A DNA stretch of 64,000 nucleotides from Catellatospora sichuanensis (GTDB lineage: Bacteria > Actinomycetota > Actinomycetes > Mycobacteriales > Micromonosporaceae), in NCBI RefSeq assembly GCF_007483665.1, contig NZ_VIQO01000002.1, positions 62,001-126,000 of the forward strand. Reading direction: 5' to 3'. The notes under the pieces are model-generated. The model did no database searches. It was not told the origin of the DNA and saw only the letters and a program-made list of their open reading frames with translations. The position numbers were made by a program, and so were the translations under genes. Below, piece by piece: positions 50,072 to 59,000 of this stretch (the first letter of the stretch is position 1; the number at the start of each line of letters is the position of its first letter).

Positions 50072-50479
50072 GTGGTCGAGAAGCGCACCGCGACGGAGAC
50101 CAAGACGATCGCGCACGGGGTGAAGCGGGTCAACGACTCCACCCTGACCAAGGGCAAGACCCGGGTGAAGACCCAGGGCGTGAACGGGACCAAGAAGTTC
50201 ACCTACGAGGTGACCGCGACCGACGGGCTGGAGACCTCCCGGGTGCTGGTCCGCGAAGAGATCACCAAGCAGCCGGTCACCGAGGTCATCCTGGTCGGCA
50301 CGAAGAAGCCGTCGTGCGACCCGAACTACAGCGGAGCCTGTGTGCCGATCGCCTTCGACGTCGACTGCGCGGGTGGTAGCGGTGACGGCCCGGCGTATGT
50401 CGAAGGGCCCGTTTACGTGATCGGCAATGATCATTACCGGCTCGACGGCAACGATAATGACGGAATCGGCTGCGAGTGA
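50072..50479 (+). pseudogene. G5-domain/Excalibur protein fragment, 5'-truncated
   Basis: The frame encodes a G5 domain (VVEKRTATETKTIAHGVKR..., TYEVTATDGLETSRVLVREEITKQPVTEVILVGTK; about 1-78) followed by an Excalibur-type calcium-binding end, DCAGGSGDGPAY...LDGNDNDGIGCE, with the DxDxDGxxCE pattern. Such proteins are normally secreted and cell-wall associated, with a signal peptide and often more domains before G5. Here the homologous frame starts directly behind the htpX terminator: no signal peptide, ribosome site or promoter is visible, and the GTG used is within the domain's first strand. I read it as the 3' part of a gene whose 5' part was deleted. Confidence 0.6.
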
Positions 50480-50490
50480 CCCTGAACGAA

Positions 50491-50533
50491 TCTTGGTCCC
50501 GTACCGTCGCCAGGCGACCGTGCGGGACCAAGA
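50491..50533. terminator. Hairpin after the G5/Excalibur fragment
   Basis: TCTTGGTCCCG (50491-50501) pairs with CGGGACCAAGA (50523-50533); the inside can extend the stem by about ten pairs with one or two mismatches. It starts 11 bp past the stop codon, consistent with the terminator of the once-intact gene. Confidence 0.7.
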
Positions 50534-50616
50534 TCTGGTGGAGTCGGCATCAGCGGTAGTTGGTGAACTGCTGGATGGCGCTTCTCCGCTGGAGTGTGTC
50601 GGTGCCGAGCGGCACA

Positions 50617-51309
50617 ATGCCGCGCGTGAACGACGATGAGATCTTCGAGTCCTTGGCGCACCTGGTGGCAACCGGTGAGTACCTGGACGACATGTTGGGC
50701 CTGCCTGGCGTCGACCTAGACGGAGGTGGAGCCTTCCGGGGTGCCGTGAACAGAGCGCGCTGGCGGCGCATCTACCAGCGACGCAGCAGCAGGTACCTAG
50801 CTGCGAAAGCGTCGGGCTGGATCGAGTTCTACCCTCCGCTGGAAGTGGCAACCCCGGCGGCAGTGGAAGAGGCTGAGGAACTGGCCGGGGTCACTCTGCC
50901 GCCGCTGCTTCGCCGCCTATATCTCGAAGTCGGCAACGGCGGCTTCGGACCGGGCTACGGGCTCGCAGGGCTGAGGAACGGCCACCACGCGGGCGAGGCT
51001 ACGGCGAGCCTAGCTGGCCGGAGGCGGTCGGACGTCGGCCCCCGCATTCCCATGATCTTGTGTCACTGGGGCTGCGGTATCACCAGCACGATTGACCTCG
51101 CCGATGGCCAGATCTGGGGAAGCGACCCCAACCCGGGACCAGCTGATGTGTCCTGCGAGTTTCCGCAAGGCATGACGATCAGCGAGTGGTTCGCCCTATG
51201 GCTGGAGAACCGGCTTTACCAACCTTGGCTCCTGGAAGACGACAGCACAGGCCAGTGGCGAGGTGCCACCCTGGAAGACTACGAGAACATGCTCGCGACC
51301 GAAGGGTGA
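50617..51309 (+). CDS. SMI1/KNR4 (SUKH) family protein
   Basis: A 230-residue protein with the SUKH fold signature: ATPAAVEEAEELAGVTLPPLLRRLYLEVGNGGFGPGYGLAGL (about 87-128), then ...ILCHWGCGITSTIDLADGQIWGSDPNP and SEWFALWLENRL. SUKH proteins are often immunity proteins against polymorphic toxins, but many stand alone. No toxin gene is next to it. The ribosome site is weak and the codon use is somewhat less GC-rich than its neighbours, consistent with acquired DNA. Start at MPRVNDDEIF is tentative; a GTG 9 bp later is possible. Confidence 0.75.
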   Translation: MPRVNDDEIFESLAHLVATGEYLDDMLGLPGVDLDGGGAFRGAVNRARWRRIYQRRSSRYLAAKASGWIEFYPPLEVATPAAVEEAEELAGVTLPPLLRRLYLEVGNGGFGPGYGLAGLRNGHHAGEATASLAGRRRSDVGPRIPMILCHWGCGITSTIDLADGQIWGSDPNPGPADVSCEFPQGMTISEWFALWLENRLYQPWLLEDDSTGQWRGATLEDYENMLATEG

Positions 51310-51673
51310 GACCCGCGTGACGGACCGCCGCTCTGGTGGCCGTTCCCCGTGCCCGATCGTGCCCGATCCTGCGGTCAACCAGGGTCAATGAGAGGTCGAT
51401 CTGGGGCGGCCTGACTGCCTCTAGCTGGGATTGAGCCAGGCCGACACCTCGTGGTTCAGCGCCGATCGATAATTCCTAAACCGCAGCTCACGGGGTACTA
51501 GGCGGGGCCGTCAGGGGTCGCTTGGGCATAACGGGGCGGCGAATGATGACCAACGGCATCGCCACGGCGGCGACTGACCAGAGTCTTCGCAGTTCAGTAC
51601 CGCGCAACCCGGTGACGTGTACAGGGACGGACGCGTCGGCCTGGACGGCGGATGTTGGTTGCCAGCTGAGTGC
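51310..51673. other. Gene-poor accessory stretch, nothing supported
   Basis: About 360 bp with short, overlapping frames but no ORF with a ribosome site, coding-like third-position GC and recognisable sequence. It contains lower-GC patches such as CGATCGATAATTCCTAAACC and probably represents decayed DNA within the island between the SMI1/KNR4 gene and yajQ. Confidence 0.5.
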
Positions 51674-51955
51674 CTAACGGAAGCGTGGGCGAAAGACGTC
51701 TCGCCACAGCATGAACTCGACATCGGTCTGAGGCAGTTTCCACTCGAAGTGCGCGAGGTACCGCACAGGCAACGTGCAGATGAGGCCGAGGACGATCAGC
51801 GCGGGCCAGACAGGCCACAGGCGTTCGAGGTCGACGAGGGACAGCGGTAAGCCGATCATCGTGGACCTCAGGTACCAGACGGTGACGCGGTACGGCAGCG
51901 ACCTCCGTGCAAGCTGCTCCACAGCAGCGCGATCGTTCGGTTGCTGCTCGGTCAT
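51674..51955 (-). CDS. Possible small membrane protein (93 aa)
   Basis: The frame gives MTEQQPNDRAAVEQLARRSLPYRVTV..., one or two hydrophobic stretches (YRVTVWYLRSTMIGLPLSLV and LWPVWPALIVLGLICTLPV) and a polar end (FMLWRDVFRPRFR). The amphipathic composition looks protein-like, but no good ribosome site precedes the ATG, and a GTG 21 bp upstream is an alternative. I do not recognise the family. It is uncertain whether it is expressed. Confidence 0.4.
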   Translation of the reverse strand: MTEQQPNDRAAVEQLARRSLPYRVTVWYLRSTMIGLPLSLVDLERLWPVWPALIVLGLICTLPVRYLAHFEWKLPQTDVEFMLWRDVFRPRFR

Positions 51956-51976
51956 GCGAGGAGGGTAGCGGCCCAC

Positions 51977-52393
51977 CTTCTCGGCGGCGAGGGACCGATC
52001 GACACGGAGCCCTTCACCAGGGAGGGTGCCAGCACGTATCTATCTGCGAGAAGCTAGCCGGCTGACAGCACGGCTATCGGCAGGCGTACAGCAGCGATCC
52101 ACGGAAGCGACTGTCTGATCTTGCGTGCAACGTCTCGAGCGGAACGCTGGCCCTTGGCCAGACGCTGGGAACGCCGCCCATGCCGAGGACAGAGAGGCAT
52201 GAACGGGAGGAAGCACCGTCAAGGCCGCATTGACGGTGCTTTCCTCAGACTCGCGTCCGATTGCCATGCGGTGCCAGGCCGTCTCCAGGCCGTCAAGGTG
52301 CGACCTGCGCCGACCAAGGATGACCGACGGCACCAAAGTTTGCCCAGTTCAGATTGTGCGTCCTGTGACCTGACCAGGGCGGTCCGCTCGGAC
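51977..52393. other. Gene-poor stretch with one hairpin
   Basis: About 415 bp without a supported gene. The only clear structure is a hairpin at 52211-52241: AAGCACCGTCAA pairs perfectly with TTGACGGTGCTT around a 7-nt loop, followed by TCCTC. It looks like a terminator for a plus-strand transcript whose gene is no longer recognisable. Confidence 0.5.
52211..52241 (+). terminator. 12-bp hairpin terminator-like element
   Basis: A perfect 12-bp stem with a 7-nt loop and TTTCC at the 3' side on the plus strand. No intact gene lies upstream on that strand, so it may be the remnant end of a lost gene. Confidence 0.6.
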
Positions 52394-52888
52394 TTACCTG
52401 TAGTTGGTGAACTGGAGGGCGACGTCGAAGTCGCCTCCCTTGAGCAGGGCGATGACCTCCTGCAGATCGTCCTTCTTCTTGCCGGTCACCCGGAGCTGGT
52501 CGCCCTGGATCTGCGCCTGGACGCCCTTGGGGCCCTCGTCGCGGATCTTCTTGGAGATGGCCTTGGCCTTCTCCTGGTCGATGCCCTGGATGATCTTGCA
52601 ATCGATCTTGTAGACCTTGCCGGAGGACTTCGGCTCGCCGGCGTCCAGCGACTTCAGGGAGATGTTGCGCTTGATCAGCTTCTCCTTGAAGACGTCGAGA
52701 GCGGCCTTCGCCCGGTCCTCGGTGTTGGCCTGGACGGTCACGCCCTCCTCGCCGGCCCAGACGATGGATGCTCCCGTGTCACGGAAGTCGAACCGCGTCC
52801 CCAGCTCCTTCTCGGCCTGGTGCAGAGCGTTGTCCACCTCCTGCCGATCAACCTTGCTGACGATGTCGAACGACGGGTTAGCTGCCAT
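52394..52888 (-). CDS. yajQ: YajQ family nucleotide-binding protein
   Basis: A 164-residue protein of the YajQ/DUF520 family: [29 protein letters not shown] at the start, [34 protein letters not shown] and the invariant end [10 protein letters not shown]. It has two ferredoxin-like domains. Members bind nucleic acids or, in Xanthomonas, cyclic di-GMP; the role in actinobacteria is unknown. The presence of a GGDEF protein 9 kb away makes cyclic di-GMP binding worth testing. The final residues QFTNYR and stop are echoed at 50.55 kb. Confidence 0.94.
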   Translation of the reverse strand: MAANPSFDIVSKVDRQEVDNALHQAEKELGTRFDFRDTGASIVWAGEEGVTVQANTEDRAKAALDVFKEKLIKRNISLKSLDAGEPKSSGKVYKIDCKIIQGIDQEKAKAISKKIRDEGPKGVQAQIQGDQLRVTGKKKDDLQEVIALLKGGDFDVALQFTNYR

Positions 52889-52940
52889 GCGTACCGTTTT
52901 AGCAGATCCGGCGGCGCGCCGCGCTCATGGTCCAACCCCG

Positions 52941-52971
52941 TTGCACATTGCCGTCGGCATACCGCTATCCT
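52941..52971 (+). promoter_or_regulatory. Possible promoter of tRNA-Tyr
   Basis: TTGCAC (52941-52946) and TATCCT (52966-52971), 19 bp apart, resemble -35 and -10 elements and lie about 40 bp before the mature tRNA end. The spacer is slightly long. Confidence 0.35.
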
Positions 52972-53013
52972 TATCGAGCCAACATCGCCTGCGGTGCTGG
53001 CGACGCTGTACCA

Positions 53014-53097
53014 GGCGGGTTGCCCGAGCGGCCAATGGGAGCGGACTGTAAATCCGTCGCGAAAGCTTCAGAGGTTCGAATCCTCTACCCGCCACCA
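53014..53097 (+). tRNA. tRNA-Tyr (anticodon GTA)
   Basis: An 84-nt gene including encoded CCA. The acceptor stem GGCGGGT (53014-53020) pairs with ACCCGCC (53087-53093); discriminator A and CCA follow. The anticodon loop CTGTAAA gives anticodon GTA at 53048-53050, flanked by CGGA/TCCG. A long variable arm (CGTCGCGAAAGC-type) marks it as class II, as for bacterial tRNA-Tyr, and GGTTCGAATCC is the T loop. It stands alone, divergent from yajQ, and has a strong terminator. Confidence 0.97.
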
Positions 53098-53103
53098 ACA
53101 GCA

Positions 53104-53146
53104 GAAAGAGCCCCTGACCCGGCGAAAGCCGGTCAGGGGCTCTTTC
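53104..53146 (+). terminator. Terminator after tRNA-Tyr
   Basis: GAAAGAGCCCCTGACC...GGC (53104-53123) pairs with GCCGGTCAGGGGCTCTTTC (53128-53146) around GAAA, with one bulged C, ending in CTTTC. Its 3' half is repeated about 1 kb downstream at 54165. Confidence 0.9.
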
Positions 53147-53254
53147 GTGCCAGTCCAGCGGTGGACGGCTCTGCAGGGCGGGCCCCACGACCGGTCGAAC
53201 ACCGCTGCCCGTGACGGACCGGGCCCGCAGCCCGTACGGGTGGCGGTAACCTGT

Positions 53255-53440
53255 CCGGTGGCACGAACTGTTGCGAGGTGCCTCGCCGCTGGCGAGGAGA
53301 ATCGGGAAGCCGGTGTGATTCCGGCACGGGCCCGCCGCGGTGACCAGGGAGCTGCCGCCCACGCGCATCATGCGCAGTCACTGGCCTGTTCGGCTGGGAA
53401 GGCGGGCGGACGGCGTCGATCTGGAGTCCGAAGACCGGCC
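53255..53440 (+). promoter_or_regulatory. Cobalamin (adenosylcobalamin) riboswitch
   Basis: The order of conserved blocks fits the class: GAGGTGCC (53275-53282), then GGGAAGCCGGTGTGATTCCG near 53304 followed by GCACGGGCCCGCCGCGG, then GTCACTGG near 53377, CTGGGAAGGCGGGCGG near 53394, and GAGTCCGAAGACCGGCC near 53423. The receptor is followed by a hairpin, GCCCACGG (53445-53452) with CCGTGGGC (53464-53471), 20 bp before the bluB start, which can act as expression platform. Binding of cobalamin would lower expression of bluB. Confidence 0.93.
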
Positions 53441-53494
53441 TCGCGCCCACGGCCCCGGCATGCCCGTGGGCCCGAGAGCAGCGGGAGCCTGCCC

Positions 53495-54133
53495 ATGGCC
53501 AGCGAGTTGTACGACGTCATCCACCTCCGCCGGGACGTGCGGGGCCAGTTCACCGGAGCCGCGATCTCGGCGGAGGTCCTCGACCGGGTTCTGGCCGCGG
53601 CGCACGCCGCGCCCAGCGTGGGTCTGACGCAGCCGTGGGACTTCATCGTGGTGCGCGACCGGCGGCTGCGGGAGGCGTTCCACCGTCATGTACACCAGGA
53701 ACGCGACGTGTTCGCCGCCACACTGGACGCCGAGACCGCCGAACGGTTCGCCCGGATAAAGATCGACGGGGTGCTGGAGTCGACGCTGTCGGTCGTGGTG
53801 ACCTACGACCCGGACCGGGGTGCTCCCGTGGTGCTGGGACGCCACGCCATCGCCGACGCCGGGCTGTACTCGGTGTGCCTGGCTATCCAGAACCTGTGGC
53901 TGGCAGCCACCGCAGAGCAGCTCGGCGTCGGGTGGGTGTCGTTCTACCGTGAGCCGTTCTTGCAGGATCTGCTCGGCATCCCGGCCGGGATCCGTCCTGT
54001 CGCCTGGCTCTGCCTGGGCCCAGTCACCCATCTTGAAGCCGTGCCCGACCTCGAGCGGCACGGCTGGCGCAGCCGCCGGCCGCTGCGCGAAGCCGTTCAC
54101 GCCGACCGGTGGACACCGCCCACGTACGCGTAG
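53495..54133 (+). CDS. bluB: 5,6-dimethylbenzimidazole synthase (BluB), nitroreductase fold
   Basis: A 212-residue flavoprotein that cleaves reduced FMN with oxygen to make 5,6-dimethylbenzimidazole, the lower ligand of vitamin B12. The sequence has the nitroreductase fold and BluB features: DVIHLRRDVRGQFTG at the start with the FMN-binding RRDVR, AAHAAPSVGLTQPWDFIVV, GRHAIADAGLYSVCLAIQNLWLAATAEQLGVGWVSFY and LCLGPVTH. The cobalamin riboswitch directly upstream strongly supports the assignment. GGGAG precedes the ATG. No other cobalamin gene is in the window. Confidence 0.93.
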   Translation: MASELYDVIHLRRDVRGQFTGAAISAEVLDRVLAAAHAAPSVGLTQPWDFIVVRDRRLREAFHRHVHQERDVFAATLDAETAERFARIKIDGVLESTLSVVVTYDPDRGAPVVLGRHAIADAGLYSVCLAIQNLWLAATAEQLGVGWVSFYREPFLQDLLGIPAGIRPVAWLCLGPVTHLEAVPDLERHGWRSRRPLREAVHADRWTPPTYA

Positions 54134-54158
54134 TGGTTCGGCCGGTAGAGGCTGGCTA

Positions 54159-54192
54159 CCTGACCCGGTCAGGGGCTCTTTCGTGTCGGTCC
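54159..54192. repeat. Repeat of the tRNA-Tyr terminator sequence downstream of bluB
   Basis: Bases 54165-54192 match 53129-53156 (the 3' half of the tRNA terminator and following bases) at 26 of 28 positions, with 21 in a row identical (CCGGTCAGGGGCTCTTTCGT and one more). The 5' half here is CCTGACC without the GAAA loop. The two copies flank the riboswitch-bluB unit, 1036 bp apart. Confidence 0.85.
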
Positions 54193-54290
54193 GGCTGAGT
54201 CCGGCGGGACATCGTCCCGCGCGGCCCGCCGCCGGTGGGTGATCCCCCGGCTGAAGGGCGTCCTGGAACGCCTTCAGCTCATGGGCCAGG

Positions 54291-54320
54291 GCGGTGAAGC
54301 CAGTGTGAAGCCGGTGGCGA
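54291..54320 (+). other. B12-box-like sequence, possible decayed cobalamin riboswitch
   Basis: GAAGCCAGTGTGAAGCCGG resembles the B12 box GAAGCCGGTGTGATTCCGG of the riboswitch 1 kb upstream (15 of 19 identical), and it lies about the same distance after the repeated terminator sequence. Other riboswitch blocks are not recognisable and the downstream gene is on the opposite strand, so it would be a remnant. Confidence 0.3.
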
Positions 54321-54357
54321 TACGCATGTGACGGGCGCCGACACCCGCACGGCGGGC

Positions 54358-54867
54358 TCAGGCCGCGCAGAGCGACTTGATCTTCTTGCCGGCCGCCTCG
54401 AACTCGGGGGCGTCCATCGCGCTGGTGGCCTTGTCGATGTCGCCGCCCGCGGACGCGATCGCGGTGGCGGCCGCGGTCAGAGCCGCGATGTTCGCCTCGA
54501 GAGCGGCCTTGACCTCGGCGTCGGCGCTGTTGGCGGCGGCCGTGCCGAGGGCGGCGCCGAAGTCGGTCATGGTCTTCTTCAGGTCGGTGACGAGCTGCTG
54601 CTGCCTGGTCTTGTCGTCCATGGCCTTCATCGCCTCACCGAGCGTGTTCACCAGGGCCATCTTGGCGGCGAGCTCGGCCTTGTCGTACGCCTCGCAGGTG
54701 GTCTTCTTGTCGGCGGTGCCGGCCGGAGCGGCGGCGGCCGTGGCCGTGGCCGTGGCCGACGGGGCAGCGGAGGAGCCAGGACCCGCCTCGGTCGTGGGCG
54801 TATCCGTGCAGGCGGCGGTGCCGAGAACGGCCACGCTGAGGGAGAGGGTCGCGATGAGGCGGCGCAT
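54358..54867 (-). CDS. Probable secreted lipoprotein, helical
   Basis: A 169-residue protein with a signal peptide, MRRLIATLSLSVAVLGTAAC, ending in a lipobox-like GTAAC, so the Cys near position 20 is the likely lipid anchor. A Thr/Ser/Ala/Pro linker follows, then a helical domain (KTTCEAYDKAELAAKMALVNTLGEAMKAM..., ADAEVKAALEANIAALTAAATAIASAGGDIDKATSAM) ending IKSLCAA; the two domain cysteines may pair. Function unknown. In-frame ATG codons upstream exist, but the signal peptide fixes the start. Confidence 0.8.
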   Translation of the reverse strand: MRRLIATLSLSVAVLGTAACTDTPTTEAGPGSSAAPSATATATAAAAPAGTADKKTTCEAYDKAELAAKMALVNTLGEAMKAMDDKTRQQQLVTDLKKTMTDFGAALGTAAANSADAEVKAALEANIAALTAAATAIASAGGDIDKATSAMDAPEFEAAGKKIKSLCAA

Positions 54868-55116
54868 GACTGGGTTCCTTCGGCTCGACGATGGGCGCCC
54901 GTATGCAGGCTGCCCGGAGTTGATCACCTCGGCAGCCTAGAACAGGCGTGTCACAGCCCGATCACCAAATGATCGCCGGGCAGGCGCAGGTGCCCGGCCG
55001 AGGCCGTGACAGCACGGAGACGGTCCGGTGACAGGACGGCGGGCGATCGTGGTCGCAACGAAGCAGCCCCGACCGCAACCCATTGACTCCGTACGACCCA
55101 TCAGGAGGGCACCGCC

Positions 55117-56001
55117 ATGCCGACATTCGACACCCCCGCGCCGATCTCGGCGACGGTCGACATCATCCTCGGGGACATCCGCTTCATCGCCGGTGACCGC
55201 GCCGACACCGTGGTCGAGGTCCACCCGGTCGACCCGTCCCGGAAGCTGGACGTCGAGGCCGCCGAACAGGTGGACATCAAGTTCGCCGACGGGAAGCTGC
55301 TGGTCAGGCATTCGAAGCTGCGCACAGCGTTCACCACCAAGTACGGCTCGGTGAAGGTGCTGGTGGAGCTGCCGACCGGGTCGGACGTGCGGGGTGACAC
55401 CGCGGACGGCGAGTACGTCGTGCAGGGCTTGGTCGGGTCGTGCCGGTTGAAGAACGCCATCGGCGACATCCGGGTCGGGCAGGCCGCCGACGTGCGGTTG
55501 AAGACCACCGGCGGCAGGGTGATCGTGGATCACGTGACCGGCCAGGCCGACGTCAGCGCGAACGGGGACATCCGGATACGCCGGATCGGGGGCGGCGCGG
55601 TGGTCAAGAACATCGGTGGCGACAGCTGGGTCGGTGAGGTCGCGGGCGACCTGCGGGCGAACTCGGCCACCGGCGACATCGCCGTCGACGTGGCGCGCGC
55701 CGCCGTCAACGCCAGGACCAGCGTCGGCGACATCCGCGTCGGCGAACTCGGCAGCGGCCCGGTCGACCTGTACACCGCCATCGGCCGGGTGGAGGTCGGC
55801 GTCCCCCAGGGGACCGCCGTCCGGCTGGACGCGCACACCTCGACCGGCCGGGTGCGCAACCACCTGGCGGGCCCCGACGCCCCCGGGCAGTCCGGTCCAA
55901 CGGTCAAGGTGCGCGCCCGCTGCAATGGCGGTGACATCATCGTCCGCCGTGCCGGAGCCGACCACGACGCGAAACAGCGGGAGGCCCGGTTCTCGGGTTG
56001 A
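55117..56001 (+). CDS. DUF4097-type beta-repeat protein
   Basis: A 294-residue protein of repeated short beta strands with the pattern GDIRV/GDIAVDV/GGRVIVDHV/GRVEVGV (for example IGDIRVGQAADVRLKTTGGRVIVDHVTGQADVSANGDIRIRRIGGG). This is the DUF4097/adhesin-like right-handed beta fold common next to regulators. No signal peptide or membrane helix is seen. AGGAGGG lies 7 bp before the ATG. The gene is convergent with the large AfsR-like regulator. Its role is unknown. Confidence 0.8.
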   Translation: MPTFDTPAPISATVDIILGDIRFIAGDRADTVVEVHPVDPSRKLDVEAAEQVDIKFADGKLLVRHSKLRTAFTTKYGSVKVLVELPTGSDVRGDTADGEYVVQGLVGSCRLKNAIGDIRVGQAADVRLKTTGGRVIVDHVTGQADVSANGDIRIRRIGGGAVVKNIGGDSWVGEVAGDLRANSATGDIAVDVARAAVNARTSVGDIRVGELGSGPVDLYTAIGRVEVGVPQGTAVRLDAHTSTGRVRNHLAGPDAPGQSGPTVKVRARCNGGDIIVRRAGADHDAKQREARFSG

Positions 56002-56031
56002 CGTCAACCGGTCGGGTGCGGGCGCGCGCGG

Positions 56032-59000
56032 TCACGGAGCGAGCGTGGCCTCGGCCAGTTCGCGCCAGTCCCGCCGCTGCCCGTCGCGGAGCGCTTCGGC
56101 GAACACGGTTTCGCCGAGGCGTTTACGGGTGTCCTCGATGATCCGGGCAGCGTCGGGCTGCGAACGGTCCGGCGTGCCGCGCACGCCGTCGCTCGCCGCC
56201 AGCAACCGCACGGCCTGCTCGTCGTGTCCCTCGCGCAGCGCGAGATCCGCGATCCCGATCAGCACCTGCGCGAGCAGCGGTCGATGTCCCAGTTGCACCG
56301 CGGCGTGGAACGCCTCGGTCCGGTGAGCGCGGGCCTGGTGGAGGTCCTCGGTGAGGTAGCCGCGCAGATCCTGGGCCGTGATGTAGATGCCGCTGCGCTC
56401 GCCGCCGAGCCTCGTCCGGATCGTCGTCAGGTGCTCGAGTGCCTGGTCCGGTTCGCCGCGCCAGTACGCCAGCTGCGCCTTCGCGAACGCCAGCTCGGCC
56501 AGCGTGTCGGGCCAGGCGATCCGGTCGGCGCACCGCTGCGCCTGTGCCATGGCGGACGTGCTGGATCGCTCGTCGCCGAGCAGCCAGTACTGCTGGGCCT
56601 GCCGCACCCGCACGCCGACCACCTCCTCGGTGGCGCCCACCTCGGCCAGTGCCGTGACCGCCTCCTCGTAGTGCTCACACGCGCGGGCGAACTCGCCGCG
56701 CGAGGCGAGCCGATCGGCCAGGAAGACCAGCGCCGACGAGATCCCCCACCGGTCACCCAGCGCGCGGAACTCGGCGAGGGCGGTTTCGATGTCGGTGTCC
56801 ACGCCGGTCTCGTCGCTGCCGAGCACGAGCCGAAACCGGCCGCGGGAGAGCCTGGCCTGCGCGCGTACCCATGGATCGGCGTCGGCGATCAGCGGCTCGA
56901 ACGCGGGCAGGAAATCCGTCGGCTCCCGCAGCATGCGCTCCAGCGGCCCGACGAACCCGAGTATGGGGTGGCGATGCCCGCTGCGCTGGGCGAACCGGTG
57001 CGCCTGCTGGATCCACTCCTGTGCCTGATACTGGTCGCCGCCGGCCCCGGAGGTCAGGAACAGCGTCACCATGGTGTACGCCAGCGCCCGCACCTCGTCG
57101 GACACCTCACCTTGCAGGGAGGCTGCCGCGACCCCCCACTCGGTCCCCTCGGCCCGGTGCCCACTGAGGAACCAGTACCAGCCCGCGGCCGCGACCAGCC
57201 GCATCGCGTCCTGGGCCCATCCCTGCGCGATCGCCCCGCGCAGGGCCGCACTGATGTTGTCGTGTTCGGCTTCCAGCGCGGCCAGCCATGTCAGCTGTTC
57301 GGCCCGGCGCAGGTGCGGGTCGGCGGACTCGGCCAGCTCGGTGACGTAGGCGAGGTGCGCCCGGCGCGCCGTCTCGGTCTCCCCGGCCTCGGCAAGCCGC
57401 TGCACCGCGTACTCCCTGATGGTGTTGAGCATCCGGTAGCGGGGCGCGCCCGCACCGTAGGAGACCAGCAGCGACTTCTCCACCAGCGCGGTCAGCAGGT
57501 CGAGTGCCTGCTCCCCGTCCGCGCACACCCGTTCGGCCGCTTCCAGGCTCACCCCGCCGGTGAACACCGACAGCCGCCGCAGCAGGTCACGCTCGGCCTC
57601 GCTCAACAGATCCCAGCTCCAGTCCACCACCGCGCGCAGCGTCCGGTGCCGGGCGAGCGCGGTACGGCTGCCGCCGGTCAGCAGCAGGAACCGGTCATCG
57701 AGCCGATCCGCCAGCTGGTCGACCGACATCGTGCGCAGCCGGGCGGCGGCCAGTTCGATCGCCAGCGGCATCCCGTCGAGCGCCCGGCAGACCCGCGCCA
57801 TCGTGGCCAGGGTCTGCTCATCGGAGCCGATGTTCCGGCGCACCGCGTCGGCCCGGTCCCGCAGCAACCGCACCGCGGGGGAGGAGCCGGCTTCCGCCGG
57901 GTCCGCGCCTTCCGCGGGCAGCGCCAGCGGCTCGACCTGCCACAGCGCCTCTCCCGTGATGCCGAGCGCTTCCCTGCTCGTGGCCACGATGCGCAGCTTG
58001 CGACACTCGCCGAGGAGTCGATCCGCGAACTCCGAGACCGCCTCGATCATGTGCTCGCAGTTGTCCAGGACCAGCAACATCACTCGTTCGCGGATCGCGG
58101 CGACGAGCCGGTCCACCGCGTCCGCACCCGATGCCCCGCCGGACTGGTCACGCAGGCCGATCGCGGTCAGGGTGGCCTGCGCCAGCTCGGCGCCCGCCCC
58201 CAGCGGGGCCAGCTCGACCAGCCACGCCCCGTCCGGCAGGTCGCCGAGCATCGTCCGCGCGGTCTCCGTGGCCAGTCTCGTCTTGCCGGAGCCGCCCGCC
58301 CCCGTCAAGGTGACCAGCCGGTGCCTGGTGGCGAGCTCGGCGACCGCGGCGACGTCGTCCTCCTTGCCGACGAACGTGGTCAGTTCGGCGCGCAGGTTCG
58401 TCCTGCGGTTCTCCGCCCGACCCCCGATCTCGCCACGCAGCAACGCGGTGTGCAACGCCGACAGCTCGGCCGAGGGATCCACGCCCAACTCGTCGGCCAG
58501 CCGCTCGGACAGCTGCTGATAAACCGTCAACGCCTCGGCGCCCCGGCCTGCCTCGGCGAGGCCGCGCATCAACGCCGCGACGAGGCCCTCCCGCAGCGGA
58601 TATCGCGCCACCAGATCGGTCAGCTCGGAGACCAGGTCCGCGCCGCGGCCCAGGCGGACCTCCGCGTCCACCCGGTCGCCGAGCACGGCGAGGTAGCGCT
58701 CGCCCAGCCCCACGACCGCCGCATCGAACGCCCGGCTGCCCTGCAACGCGATGCCCTCCATGGCGGTCCCGCGCCACAAGCCCAACGCCGAGCGCAGCAG
58801 GTCCACCCGTGCCGGGTCGTCGGCGGTGCGGGCCTGGGCGACGAGGTGTTCGAACCGGCTCACATCCACGGCTTCAGGGTCGACGGCCAGCCGGTACCCG
58901 CCGGACCTCGCCTCGACGAACCCGTCCGGCAACACCTTGCGCAGCCTGGACACCAGGACCTGCAGGGCGTTCACCGCGTCCGCCGGCGACTCCTCGCCCC

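Noticed and set aside
50617-51309. SMI1/KNR4 gene as immunity partner of a polymorphic toxin system
   Set aside because: No toxin, Rhs or secretion-related gene lies next to it; the family also has many stand-alone members, so no toxin system is claimed.
51617-51850. 77-codon plus-strand frame in the accessory stretch
   Set aside because: No ribosome site, acidic/Gln-rich shadow of the minus-strand frame, no similarity I recognise.
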